From: Flavimaricola sp.
GTDB taxonomy: Bacteria > Pseudomonadota > Alphaproteobacteria > Rhodobacterales > Rhodobacteraceae
Assembly: GCA_029255105.1 (NCBI GenBank)
Contig: JAQWWH010000060.1
Coordinates: 1-64,000 of the forward strand
Reading direction: 5' to 3'
DNA length: 64,000 nucleotides
Of this stretch, positions 36,094 to 44,608 are shown in pieces. A program made the translations under genes and the position numbers. Each line of letters begins with the position of its first letter. Position 1 is the stretch's first letter. Below the pieces are notes generated by a model. That model was not told the origin of the DNA. It did not search any database and was given only the letters and a program-made list of their open reading frames with translations.

Positions 36094-38178
36094 TCAGTTC
36101 GCCATCATCGGGCCAACGCTGCCCGGCGCACCAGGCAGGGTGCCCGGATGCAGCTCATGATCGGCCTGGGCATCGGCCGCCACGAACACACGCTCGCGGA
36201 TGATGTTGTCTTCAGCCCAGTTGTACATGAAGATCGGTGCACCCGGCGGGATGTTCGAGAACCGCTTGTTGATGATCAAAGCGCCGGGATAGGCGGTCAG
36301 ACCAACGGAATAGACGTTCTCGGTGTGCAGCCGCTGATAGGTCTTCATCAGCTCTGCCCGCTCTTCGGGATCGTTGGTGGCGATAAAGGCATTGACGGTA
36401 TCAACCATCTCGGCCTCGAAATCCATCAGGTCGATCTCGCCTGCATCGTTGGCCATATGCATCCAGGCCGTCTGGGGACCCACCGGGGCCAGATCGGTCG
36501 GGCGCTGCAGCACCGTGATGTATTCGGACGAGTTGCGACGCACCATCCAGTCGTAGCGGCCAGAATCGCGGGTGGCGTCCAGGTCGTTCCCGCTCAGCAT
36601 ATTGAGCACGACTTGAATACCGGCCTCTTCCATCATCGCCACAACACCTTCGGCAAGGTTGCCATCGGTGCTGTAGTCGGTGTTGGCCAACAAAGTGATC
36701 TGCACGTTGGCCCCACCCAGCACGTCGGCAGGGTGATTGAGGAAGCCGTCCCCATCCGTGTCCGCCAGCCCGGCCGCCGCGAAATGCGCAGCCGCGCTTT
36801 CCAGGCTGTAGGGATAGAAGACCGTCGACCCTTCGTCATAGAACGAGGTGCCCGCATAGATGCCACCGGGATACTGGGCCGTGAACGGACCCTTTACCAG
36901 GCTTTCGCCCATGCGCACCCGATCCACGGCCTGGGTGACACCCATCCGGAAATCGGCGTTCCGGTTCAGCTCACGGATGGCCTGACGACGTTCATCCGGT
37001 TCTCCCCAGCCATTGGCCGAATAGTTCATGTACATCGAATAGCCGATGGTACGCGGGCCAAAGGCAAGACGGGCCGGGCTGTCGGCGTCGGCGGCACGAC
37101 GCAGGCTTTCGACATAGTTCTCGGCCTGTTCAAGGTTCGAGAAGTCGCCGGTACCGGCAACAGCCTGCACGTCACGGTCCGCCCAGGTGGACAGCCGGTA
37201 GTGCATCTCGTTGAGGTAGGGCAGCTGCTGGCCAGTGTCGTCCACCTTCCAGTAGTAGGGGTTGCGGCGCAGAACGACGATGTCGTCGCTGCGGTATTCA
37301 ACTGGCACCCAGGCGCCCATGACCGGAAAGTTCATGTAATCCGGCGGAAACGCGTTGCGATAATCCTCGTAGGAATTTTCCGAGTTGGCAGGGTGCAGCG
37401 GCGCCATGATGTGGCTGGGGCCAGGGCAGAAGGTGCCATAGGCCATTGAGTAGAGCACCGCCTCGGGGCGGGGCGTGGTAAAGGTGAAGGTCACCTGGAA
37501 CTCACCCGTCTTGGCCATCGTGGTGCCGGGACCAAAGGTATCCTGGCTGGCCCCGTTCAGCGGCGTGATTTCGGGGTCCATCACATGATGATCCCAGTAG
37601 AACACGAGATCGTCCGCATCAAAGGGGTCGCCGTCAGACCACTTGGCCCCCTCGATCAGGTTGACGACCAACTGCATGCCGTCTTCCGACCACTCCCACC
37701 CTTTGGCAAGGTTGGGCATCGGGGCCAGATCTTCTGAGTTGATCATGAACAGCGGACCGGTCCGGGTCAGACATTCATACATGCCGATGTCGATACCACC
37801 CCAGCCCTGGCTGTTGCCGGCAATATAGTTCCAACCCTCGGGCCGGCCGCCGATTACGTGGCGCATGGTGTCGCCGTAGACACCCGCACCATCAGGCATA
37901 TTGGCGGTGCTGTACACCAAAGGCTCTGCCGGCAGACGCTCGGCCACTGGGGGCAACTTGCCTGCGGCGACGAAGGCGGATACGAAATCCGGCTCTGAGT
38001 AGCTGTCCAAAGCGCGATACTCAAAGACATCTGCGCGGTTGACGAAGACTGGTTCGCCCTGAGCGTCAAACGCGGGGGCTGGCGGCACCGAAGTTGCCCC
38101 GACCATTTGCGCGGACAACACCCCAGGTGCCATACCAACCAAGAGCGCCGCCGAGGCGACGCGGGTAAAGAGATTCAT
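36094..38178 (-). CDS. ABC substrate-binding protein, family 5 (large)
   Basis: A 694-residue extracellular solute-binding protein of family 5. The start at 38178 has GGGAGG nearby and gives a signal peptide (VASAALLVGMAPGVLSAQ). Family features are LAKGWEWSEDGMQLVVNLIEGAKWSDGDPFDADDLVFYWD and the later VPVEYRSDDIVVLRRNPYYWKVD. It is longer than ordinary peptide-binding proteins (~530), matching a subgroup often found with glycosidases. It is first in the operon, so the ligand is probably an oligosaccharide or glycoside. Confidence 0.9.
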   Translation of the reverse strand: MNLFTRVASAALLVGMAPGVLSAQMVGATSVPPAPAFDAQGEPVFVNRADVFEYRALDSYSEPDFVSAFVAAGKLPPVAERLPAEPLVYSTANMPDGAGVYGDTMRHVIGGRPEGWNYIAGNSQGWGGIDIGMYECLTRTGPLFMINSEDLAPMPNLAKGWEWSEDGMQLVVNLIEGAKWSDGDPFDADDLVFYWDHHVMDPEITPLNGASQDTFGPGTTMAKTGEFQVTFTFTTPRPEAVLYSMAYGTFCPGPSHIMAPLHPANSENSYEDYRNAFPPDYMNFPVMGAWVPVEYRSDDIVVLRRNPYYWKVDDTGQQLPYLNEMHYRLSTWADRDVQAVAGTGDFSNLEQAENYVESLRRAADADSPARLAFGPRTIGYSMYMNYSANGWGEPDERRQAIRELNRNADFRMGVTQAVDRVRMGESLVKGPFTAQYPGGIYAGTSFYDEGSTVFYPYSLESAAAHFAAAGLADTDGDGFLNHPADVLGGANVQITLLANTDYSTDGNLAEGVVAMMEEAGIQVVLNMLSGNDLDATRDSGRYDWMVRRNSSEYITVLQRPTDLAPVGPQTAWMHMANDAGEIDLMDFEAEMVDTVNAFIATNDPEERAELMKTYQRLHTENVYSVGLTAYPGALIINKRFSNIPPGAPIFMYNWAEDNIIRERVFVAADAQADHELHPGTLPGAPGSVGPMMAN

Positions 38179-38355
38179 AGAACGTCCTCCCAAAGACCTA
38201 TCACGACCCGGTTTCCCCGGGCCAAGTCGTTTTACTTCGTCCCGTCCCCTCCTCAGGCGCGGTCCGAGTAGAGGGAGTGTGCGCCTGCCTCCGGCTTTAC
38301 AACAATAGTGAAATCCGACATTCTTTTCCGGGTTCTTAAGATTGGCGATCAACAC

Positions 38356-39273
38356 ATGGCGTCACGAGATCGATCAGAAGAATTGCTCAAGGGCGTGCCA
38401 AGCCACGAACGGCACTTCTACGCGCTGACCCAAGCCATCGGTCGGTTCGGCATGCGCATCTTCACGCCCCAGGTCATGGAGGCCCCCCATTGGCACGGTC
38501 ACATCGAGGCCAACTTTCTGACCGGCGCCTCCATGCGCTACGAGGTGGATGGTGAAAGAATTGACGTGCCGGGCAACGGGCTAGTCCTTTTCTGGGCCGG
38601 TATTCCGCACCAGCTTGTGTCCGTCATCCCGGAAGGGGACGCGCCCGTCAAACTGGCAAACCTTTACTTGCCGATCGACAGCTTCTTGTTCATGCCCCAC
38701 ATTGCCCAGCTTCAAGTCTCGCTGTTGGGCGGGGCCATTGTCAGCCTGCCAGAAAGCCTTTGCACCTCGAACCAGGTCGCCCGCTGGTACCAGGACTACC
38801 GGTCAAACGACTTTGAGCGGATGGAAGTCATGAAGATGGAGCTGAACGCCATGCTCCGCCGCGCAATGACCGAAGACATCACCTACCTTCGCCAACCCGT
38901 GGCCGAACCGGACGAGGCCCGCAGCCTGTCATCCGCCCACATTCGGCACGTGGTCGAAATGGTCCGCTTCATTCTTGAAAACCTCGATCAGCCAATCAGC
39001 AACGCCGACGTCGCTGCCGTCACTGGTCTGCACCAGAACTACGCCTTGTCACTATTTTCCAAGACCATGCGTCTACCGATGAAAAAGTTCATCATCCGCA
39101 TGCGCCTGCTCCGGGCCCGCGCCCTTCTCATGGAAAGTTCCATCGCCATCGCCAAGGTGGCAGAGTCTTCCGGCTTTGCCTCGATCAGCCAGTTCTACGC
39201 GCATTTCAAGGCTGCCTATGGGATGGCACCGCACGCCATGCGCGCGCGGTACACCCAGATGGAACTGCGCTAG
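38356..39273 (+). CDS. AraC family regulator, MelR-like
   Basis: A 305-residue AraC protein. The N-terminal cupin half has HWHGHIEANFL and GLVLFWAGIPHQL, which closely recall E. coli MelR (SHWHGQVEVN, LFWACTPHQL). The C-terminal half has two helix-turn-helix motifs (ISNADVAAVTGLHQNYAL and IAKVAESSGFASISQFYAHFK). It faces the ABC-GH4-halogenase operon across 177 bases and probably activates it in response to an alpha-galactoside. The ATG at 38356 is chosen; a GTG at 38308 is possible. Confidence 0.88.
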   Translation: MASRDRSEELLKGVPSHERHFYALTQAIGRFGMRIFTPQVMEAPHWHGHIEANFLTGASMRYEVDGERIDVPGNGLVLFWAGIPHQLVSVIPEGDAPVKLANLYLPIDSFLFMPHIAQLQVSLLGGAIVSLPESLCTSNQVARWYQDYRSNDFERMEVMKMELNAMLRRAMTEDITYLRQPVAEPDEARSLSSAHIRHVVEMVRFILENLDQPISNADVAAVTGLHQNYALSLFSKTMRLPMKKFIIRMRLLRARALLMESSIAIAKVAESSGFASISQFYAHFKAAYGMAPHAMRARYTQMELR

Positions 39274-39279
39274 GTCTGC

Positions 39280-40779
39280 TTATTGCAGGTCAAGCGGCAA
39301 TAGATCGTCCGGCATATTCTGATAACACACCGCGCGCAGCCAGCGCCGGATCGCCATCGTCCCCACGCTCGTCGCGCCAAAGTTGGTCGAGGCCGGATAG
39401 GGACCGCCATGCACCATTGCATCCGCCACTTCGACCCCGGTGGGGTAGCCGTTGACCAGAACGCGACCTGCCTTGCGCTCCAGATGGGGCAGCAGAGTGG
39501 CAGCCAGCGGATGATCGGCGGCGTCAAGGTGCAGGGTGCAGGTCAACTGCCCCTCAAGGGCTGCAGCGACAGCGGCCATCTCGGCCTCGTCCTTGACCTT
39601 GACGACAATGCCCAAGGGGCCAAAGACCTCGTGGGCCAGCGCAGGGTTGGCCAGCCATTCTGCCCCACTGACCTGCAACAGCCATGGGGTCACCTGACGG
39701 CCGTCGCAGGGAGTTCCGGCCACCACATCGGCCATCTTCTGCATGGTCGCAGCACCTGCCCGAAACGCGTCAGCGATCCCATCCGTCAACATGACCTGCG
39801 CGCTGACCCCGCCCAGCGCCTCGACCGTCGCTGCGACAAGCGCGTCGGCCTCTGGTCCATCAATGACCACAGACACACCGGGGTTGGTGCAAAACTGCCC
39901 CGCACCCATTGTCAGCGACCCGGCCCAACCGGCACCAATCGCGGGCCCACGGGCGGCGACGGCGGCGGGCAGCAGGAACATCGGGTTGATCGACCCAAGC
40001 TCTCCATAAAACGGAATTGGAACCTCGCGGCCAGCACAAAGGTCGAACAACGCCCGTCCGCCGCGCAGCGACCCCGTAAAGCCAACGGCCTGGATCAAGG
40101 GGTGCGTGACAAGGGCCTTGCCAACCTCCACCCCGCCATCCTGAACCATGGAAAACACCCCGCCGGGTAGCCCTTTGGCCAAAACGGCGGCGCTGATCGC
40201 CTCGGCCACAATGGCACTGGTGCCGGGATGGGCCGGATGGCCCTTGACCACAACCGGACAGCCCGCGGCCAAAGCACTGGCGGTATCACCACCCGCCACA
40301 GAAAAGGCGAGCGGGAAGTTTGACGCGCCAAAGACCCCGACCGGCCCAACGGGGCGCTGGATCATCTTGAGGTCCGGACGCGGCAGCGGGGCGCGGTCCG
40401 GCAAGGCCGGATCGTGGCGCCGGTCCAGATAGTCGCCCGCTTCGATATGCCGGGCGAAAAGGCGCAACTGGCCGGTCGTCCGCCCCCGCTCTCCTACCAG
40501 ACGCGCTTCGGGAAGGCCGCTTTCTGCCATCGACATTGCGGTCAGGGCGGCACCGCGTGCCTCAATCTCATCGGCGATGGCATCCAGAAGGGCGGCGCGT
40601 TCGGACCGGGTGGTCGCAGCAAAAACGGCAAAGGCCGCTTCAGCCGCCTGGACCGCCTGGTCGACGAGGGCAGGCTTGCCCTTGGGGAAGTGCCCTGCTG
40701 CGCCCGTAACCGGCGCGTTCGCAAAGGTTTCGCCTCCGCTGACCGCTTCGCCTGCAATCCAATGTGTCCCGTCGGCCAT
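39280..40779 (-). CDS. 2,5-dioxovalerate (alpha-ketoglutaric semialdehyde) dehydrogenase
   Basis: A 499-residue aldehyde dehydrogenase of the KGSADH group, oxidising alpha-ketoglutaric semialdehyde to 2-oxoglutarate, last step of oxidative pentose/sugar-acid routes. Visible are PVGPVGVFGASNFPLAFS (cofactor region), the general-base Glu in FYGELGSINP and the catalytic Cys in GAGQFCTNPG. The start at 40779 has GGGAG upstream and follows the Gfo/Idh stop by 13 bases; it is the last gene of the dehydratase operon. Confidence 0.88.
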   Translation of the reverse strand: MADGTHWIAGEAVSGGETFANAPVTGAAGHFPKGKPALVDQAVQAAEAAFAVFAATTRSERAALLDAIADEIEARGAALTAMSMAESGLPEARLVGERGRTTGQLRLFARHIEAGDYLDRRHDPALPDRAPLPRPDLKMIQRPVGPVGVFGASNFPLAFSVAGGDTASALAAGCPVVVKGHPAHPGTSAIVAEAISAAVLAKGLPGGVFSMVQDGGVEVGKALVTHPLIQAVGFTGSLRGGRALFDLCAGREVPIPFYGELGSINPMFLLPAAVAARGPAIGAGWAGSLTMGAGQFCTNPGVSVVIDGPEADALVAATVEALGGVSAQVMLTDGIADAFRAGAATMQKMADVVAGTPCDGRQVTPWLLQVSGAEWLANPALAHEVFGPLGIVVKVKDEAEMAAVAAALEGQLTCTLHLDAADHPLAATLLPHLERKAGRVLVNGYPTGVEVADAMVHGGPYPASTNFGATSVGTMAIRRWLRAVCYQNMPDDLLPLDLQ

Positions 40780-40792
40780 GCCGCGTCTCCCT

Positions 40793-41710
40793 TTAGAAAT
40801 AGAACGGATCGGTGACCACGCGCTTACCCAGGGTAAGCGCGTCGGCCACATGGACCATGGGTGCCAGATCGACATCACTTTGGCCAGAGCGGACAAGGTC
40901 GGCCATCCGGGCGTATAGCCGGGGATACTCCATATCCGGCCCGGCAACCGCCTCGACCCCGTCGATGACTAGGCGGGCCCCGCCATCGTGCAGGGTCAGA
41001 GTCCCGTTGTTGGTCTGGATTTCGATGTCCCAGGTTTGCGGCCCTTCCTGACGCCAGTCGAACTGGGCGGTGACCCCGCCCGAAAAGGTAAGGTCAACTG
41101 CGATGGGGGTATCCCGGTTTTCCGGGAACTGCAGAACCGCTGCCGTCATGTGAACCGGGCTTGGCAGGATTTCGGTCAGAATGGACAGGGCATTGATGCC
41201 GGGATCAAGGATACCCATGCCGCCGGGCTCAAAGACCCAATCCTGGCCAGGGTGCCATTTGCGGACGTCTTCCTTCCAGGTGATGTGGGCTTTTTCGACC
41301 GTCTTGTCGGCCAGCCATGCCTTGGCATCGGCGACACCATGAGCCATCCGGCTGTGCCATGTGGCGTAAAGAGTCACGCCCATGTCCCGCGCCAATGCCT
41401 CGAGCGCATGGACCTCGGCCAGGCTTTGGCCCGGCGGTTTTTCCAGCATGACGTGGCGACCGGCCTTCAAAGCGGCCTCGGCATAGGGAAATCGCGGCTG
41501 GGGCGGCAGGCATAGGGATACGACCGGGATGTCAGGCCGCGCCGCCAACATCTGGGCAAAATCGGTGAACGCCTCGATCCCTTCCACCTTGCCCTTGCGG
41601 CTGACGGTGGCGGCAAGCTCCCAATCGGAGCTGGCCGAGATCGACGGAACATGCTGGTCCACAGCGATCTTGCCGATGCCAACCAGTGCCACTTTCATCG
41701 GACCGGCCAT
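40793..41710 (-). CDS. Gfo/Idh/MocA sugar dehydrogenase (D-galactose/L-arabinose 1-dehydrogenase-like)
   Basis: A 305-residue Gfo/Idh/MocA oxidoreductase. The N-terminal Rossmann loop is VGIGKIAVDQH, the catalytic EKPPG motif follows, and the C-terminal half has GGMGILDPGINALSI. This pattern resembles D-galactose 1-dehydrogenase (Gal) and the Azospirillum L-arabinose 1-dehydrogenase, which form the lactone with NAD(P)+. It shares one base with the dehydratase stop, so the two are coupled. Substrate (galactose or arabinose) cannot be decided from the sequence. Confidence 0.82.
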   Translation of the reverse strand: MAGPMKVALVGIGKIAVDQHVPSISASSDWELAATVSRKGKVEGIEAFTDFAQMLAARPDIPVVSLCLPPQPRFPYAEAALKAGRHVMLEKPPGQSLAEVHALEALARDMGVTLYATWHSRMAHGVADAKAWLADKTVEKAHITWKEDVRKWHPGQDWVFEPGGMGILDPGINALSILTEILPSPVHMTAAVLQFPENRDTPIAVDLTFSGGVTAQFDWRQEGPQTWDIEIQTNNGTLTLHDGGARLVIDGVEAVAGPDMEYPRLYARMADLVRSGQSDVDLAPMVHVADALTLGKRVVTDPFYF

Positions 41711-43452
41711 CAGTGCGACTCTTTCCCAACCGGATTGCCCCGGCAGCCATTCAGGAAATCGAGGTCGGCCCCGGTATCGGCACCCTGAACATGGGCATGG
41801 TGCAGCCAGGCATAGCCACCGTCCGGCGCGGGGATTTGGGGAGCCCAGTCGGCCAGACGGGCAGCCAACTCTTCATCGGATATATCCAGATGCAACCGCC
41901 GGTTCGGCACGTCGAGTTCGATCATATCGCCGTCCCGGACCACCGCCAATGGTCCGCCCGCCGCCGCCTCGGGCGAGGTATGCAGGACAACCGTCCCGTA
42001 AGCCGTGCCCGACATGCGGGCGTCCGAGATCCGGACCATATCGGTGATCCCCTTGCGCAGGACCTTCGGCGGAAGTCCCATGTTTCCAACCTCGGCCATG
42101 CCGGGATAGCCCTTGGGGCCACAATTCTTGAGGACCATGACAGAGGTCTCGTCGATGTCCAAAGCCTCGTCCTCAATCCTTGCCTTGTAGTCGTCGATAT
42201 CCTCGAACACGACCGCGCGACCGCGATGCACCATCAGGGACGGGGTCGCGGCCGAAGGCTTTAGCACCGCCCCCGCAGGCGCCAGGTTGCCCTTAAGAAC
42301 AGCCACACCGCCCGAACTGGTCAGCGCCTTATCCGTGGGCAGGATGACATCCTCGTTCCAGTTGCGCACATCCTTCACCTGATCCCACATCGTCTCGCCC
42401 GATACGGTCAGGGCGTCCTTGTGCAGCAACCCAGCCTCGCCCAGACGTTTGAGGACAACAGGCAGACCGCCCGCGTAAAAGAACTCTTCCATCAGGTATT
42501 TGCCGGACGGCATCAGGTTCACGATGGTCGGAACGTCGCGCCCGCAGCGGTCCCAATCGTCCAACGTCAGGTCGATGCCAACGCGACCGGCAACGGCCAG
42601 AAGGTGGATCACAGCATTGGTCGACCCCCCGATTGCGCCGTTGGTGCGAATGGCATTCTCAAACGCTTGCTTGGTCATCACATCCGATGGCTTCAGGTCG
42701 TCCTTGACCATCTGCACGATGCGGCGGCCTGTCATATGCGCCATCACCCGGCGTCGGCTGTCCACGGCGGGAATGGCGGCATTGCCGGACAGGGCCATGC
42801 CCAGCGCCTCGGCCATGCTGGCCATTGTGGATGCGGTGCCCATCGTGTTGCAGGACCCCGGCGAACGGGACATGGAGGCTTCGGCCTCTACAAATTCGTC
42901 TGCTGTCATCTCACCGGCCTTTACCGCCTCTGAGAATTTCCACAGATGCGTGCCGGACCCCACCCGCTCATTGCGGAAGTAGCCGTTTAGCATGGGGCCG
43001 CCCGTCACCACGATTGAGGGCAGATCGGTTGAGGCTGCGGCCATCAACAGCGACGGGGTCGTCTTGTCACAGCCCACCAGCAGAACGCAGCCGTCCATCG
43101 GTTGGCCCCGCATCGCCTCTTCCACCGCCATGGCCGCAAGGTTGCGGAACATCATGGCCGTCGGACGGAATGCGCTTTCCGAAGCCGAGAATACGGGCAC
43201 CTCGACCGGAAATCCGCCAGCCTCGTAGATCCCGTATTTCACTTTTTCGGCCAGGTCGCGCAGGTGCGCGTTGCAGGGCGTCAGCTCGGACCAGGTGTTG
43301 AGGATTCCGATGACCGGGCGGCCGTCGAACATGTCGGCGGGCAGGCCCTGATTCTTCATCCAGCCACGATGATAAATCGCATCCTTGCTGGTTCCGGCGA
43401 ACCATTGGCGGGACCGCAGATCACGGGGCCATTTGGCGGGTTTGAAGGTCAT
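41710..43452 (-). CDS. IlvD/Edd family sugar-acid dehydratase (L-arabonate dehydratase-like)
   Basis: A 580-residue Fe-S dehydratase that turns a sugar acid into its 2-keto-3-deoxy form. Cluster cysteines are C60 (TPCNAH), C128 (VGCDKT) and C201 (PGSCNT), matching the [2Fe-2S] L-arabonate dehydratase pattern; the base Ser lies in SDARMSG. It is not ilvD: there are no isoleucine/valine genes nearby and the neighbours are a sugar dehydrogenase and KGSA dehydrogenase. It is first in the operon, divergent from the LysR gene. Confidence 0.88.
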   Translation of the reverse strand: MTFKPAKWPRDLRSRQWFAGTSKDAIYHRGWMKNQGLPADMFDGRPVIGILNTWSELTPCNAHLRDLAEKVKYGIYEAGGFPVEVPVFSASESAFRPTAMMFRNLAAMAVEEAMRGQPMDGCVLLVGCDKTTPSLLMAAASTDLPSIVVTGGPMLNGYFRNERVGSGTHLWKFSEAVKAGEMTADEFVEAEASMSRSPGSCNTMGTASTMASMAEALGMALSGNAAIPAVDSRRRVMAHMTGRRIVQMVKDDLKPSDVMTKQAFENAIRTNGAIGGSTNAVIHLLAVAGRVGIDLTLDDWDRCGRDVPTIVNLMPSGKYLMEEFFYAGGLPVVLKRLGEAGLLHKDALTVSGETMWDQVKDVRNWNEDVILPTDKALTSSGGVAVLKGNLAPAGAVLKPSAATPSLMVHRGRAVVFEDIDDYKARIEDEALDIDETSVMVLKNCGPKGYPGMAEVGNMGLPPKVLRKGITDMVRISDARMSGTAYGTVVLHTSPEAAAGGPLAVVRDGDMIELDVPNRRLHLDISDEELAARLADWAPQIPAPDGGYAWLHHAHVQGADTGADLDFLNGCRGNPVGKESH

Positions 43453-43620
43453 TGGGTATCCTTGCGAGGGGTCTGTGACTGCCCGGACCTCAGAAAGGGT
43501 GCCCGGGGCAAAAGCTGGGTGATTTGGCGCGGGGCACAGCAGTGCGGCGTCGCCATGGTGAGAGGGTTGGCCATAACCGTCAAATGATCATATACAACTT
43601 TGGCATATCAATTCCGGTAT
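43453..43620. promoter_or_regulatory. Divergent control region of LysR and dehydratase operon
   Basis: 168 bases between the divergent genes. Near the LysR end are three AT-rich elements: CATATACAAC at about 43589, CATATCAATT at about 43604, and TATATG at 43618. CATAT and ATATG (43604-43623) form a 5-bp dyad ten bases apart, a plausible LysR-type binding site. No clear -35/-10 pair is resolved. Confidence 0.4.
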
Positions 43621-44550
43621 ATGAGTATGACAGACCTCCTCCTTCGGCGCGGCCTGAAACTTGGCCATTTGCGCATCGTGGCAGCCCTAGCCCAGACCGG
43701 TCAGATCGGGACAGCCGCCGCCGCCCTTGGCATCACCCAGCCCGCAGCCTCGCGCCTTTTGGCCGAGGTTGAGCGGATCACAGGCCACCCTGTCCATGTC
43801 CGTGACGGACGGGGGGTACGGCTGACAGCGCAGGGCAGCGCGCTGGCGACACGCGCGGCCCGTATCCTGACCGAGATCGCCGACGCTGGCCGCGAAATCA
43901 GTGAGATTGGCGATGGCACGTCGGGCCATGTCCGCATAGGCTCTGTCACCGGTCCAGCGATGGAGCGGATTTTGCCCGCTCTGAACACAGTCCGTCAGTC
44001 CTATCCCGATCTTACTGTAGAGGTTGAGATTGCCCCAAGTGACATCCTTGGCGAACTGCTGGTGTCGGGCCGCATCGACTTTGCCCTGGCCCGGCTGCCA
44101 GAGGGGCGCGACGCCGCCCTCTATACCCTCGAACCGATGGAGGAAGAGCCGGTCAGCCTTGTCACCGGTCGCCAGCATCCGCTTGTGCGCGCCAGCGATC
44201 TGACCGCCCGGCTGTTGCTCGACTACGATTGGCTACTGCCCGGCCCCGGCGCAATTCTGCGCGAGACGGTCCTGTCCCGCCTGACCGCGCTTGGCCTGCC
44301 TGCCCCGTCAGGTCAGATCGCCACCTCATCGTTCTTGCTGACCCTCGCCATGCTGCAACAGTCCGACGCCATTGCACCGCTGGCCAGTGCCGTAGCCCGA
44401 CGTTTCGCCGATGGGGTGGACGCGCCCTATGCCATCCTTCCCATGGATCTGGGGATACGGGTGGCACCTTATGGCCTGATCACGCGGACGGGTGGACGAT
44501 TGACCCCCGCGGCCAGCCGACTGAAGTCCCTGATCCTGTCGGACCCATAA
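43621..44550 (+). CDS. LysR family regulator, GbpR-like
   Basis: A 309-residue LysR protein. Its N-terminus (LKLGHLRIVAALAQTGQIGTAAAALGITQPAASRLLAEVE) is the winged helix-turn-helix and resembles the GbpR (galactose-binding protein regulator) group; the rest is the ligand-binding domain. It is divergent from the dehydratase operon and likely controls it in response to a galactose- or arabinose-derived effector. ATG at 43621 is used; 43627 is an alternative. Confidence 0.85.
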   Translation: MSMTDLLLRRGLKLGHLRIVAALAQTGQIGTAAAALGITQPAASRLLAEVERITGHPVHVRDGRGVRLTAQGSALATRAARILTEIADAGREISEIGDGTSGHVRIGSVTGPAMERILPALNTVRQSYPDLTVEVEIAPSDILGELLVSGRIDFALARLPEGRDAALYTLEPMEEEPVSLVTGRQHPLVRASDLTARLLLDYDWLLPGPGAILRETVLSRLTALGLPAPSGQIATSSFLLTLAMLQQSDAIAPLASAVARRFADGVDAPYAILPMDLGIRVAPYGLITRTGGRLTPAASRLKSLILSDP

Positions 44551-44608
44551 CTTTGCCACTTGGCGCAGAACCCAAACCGGGTAGGCTGGGGCATCAGCCG
44601 GAGCGACG

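Noticed and set aside
41710-43452. Dihydroxy-acid dehydratase of branched-chain amino acid synthesis (ilvD)
   Set aside because: Neighbours are sugar dehydrogenase, KGSA dehydrogenase and a GbpR-like regulator; the motif pattern fits sugar-acid dehydratases.
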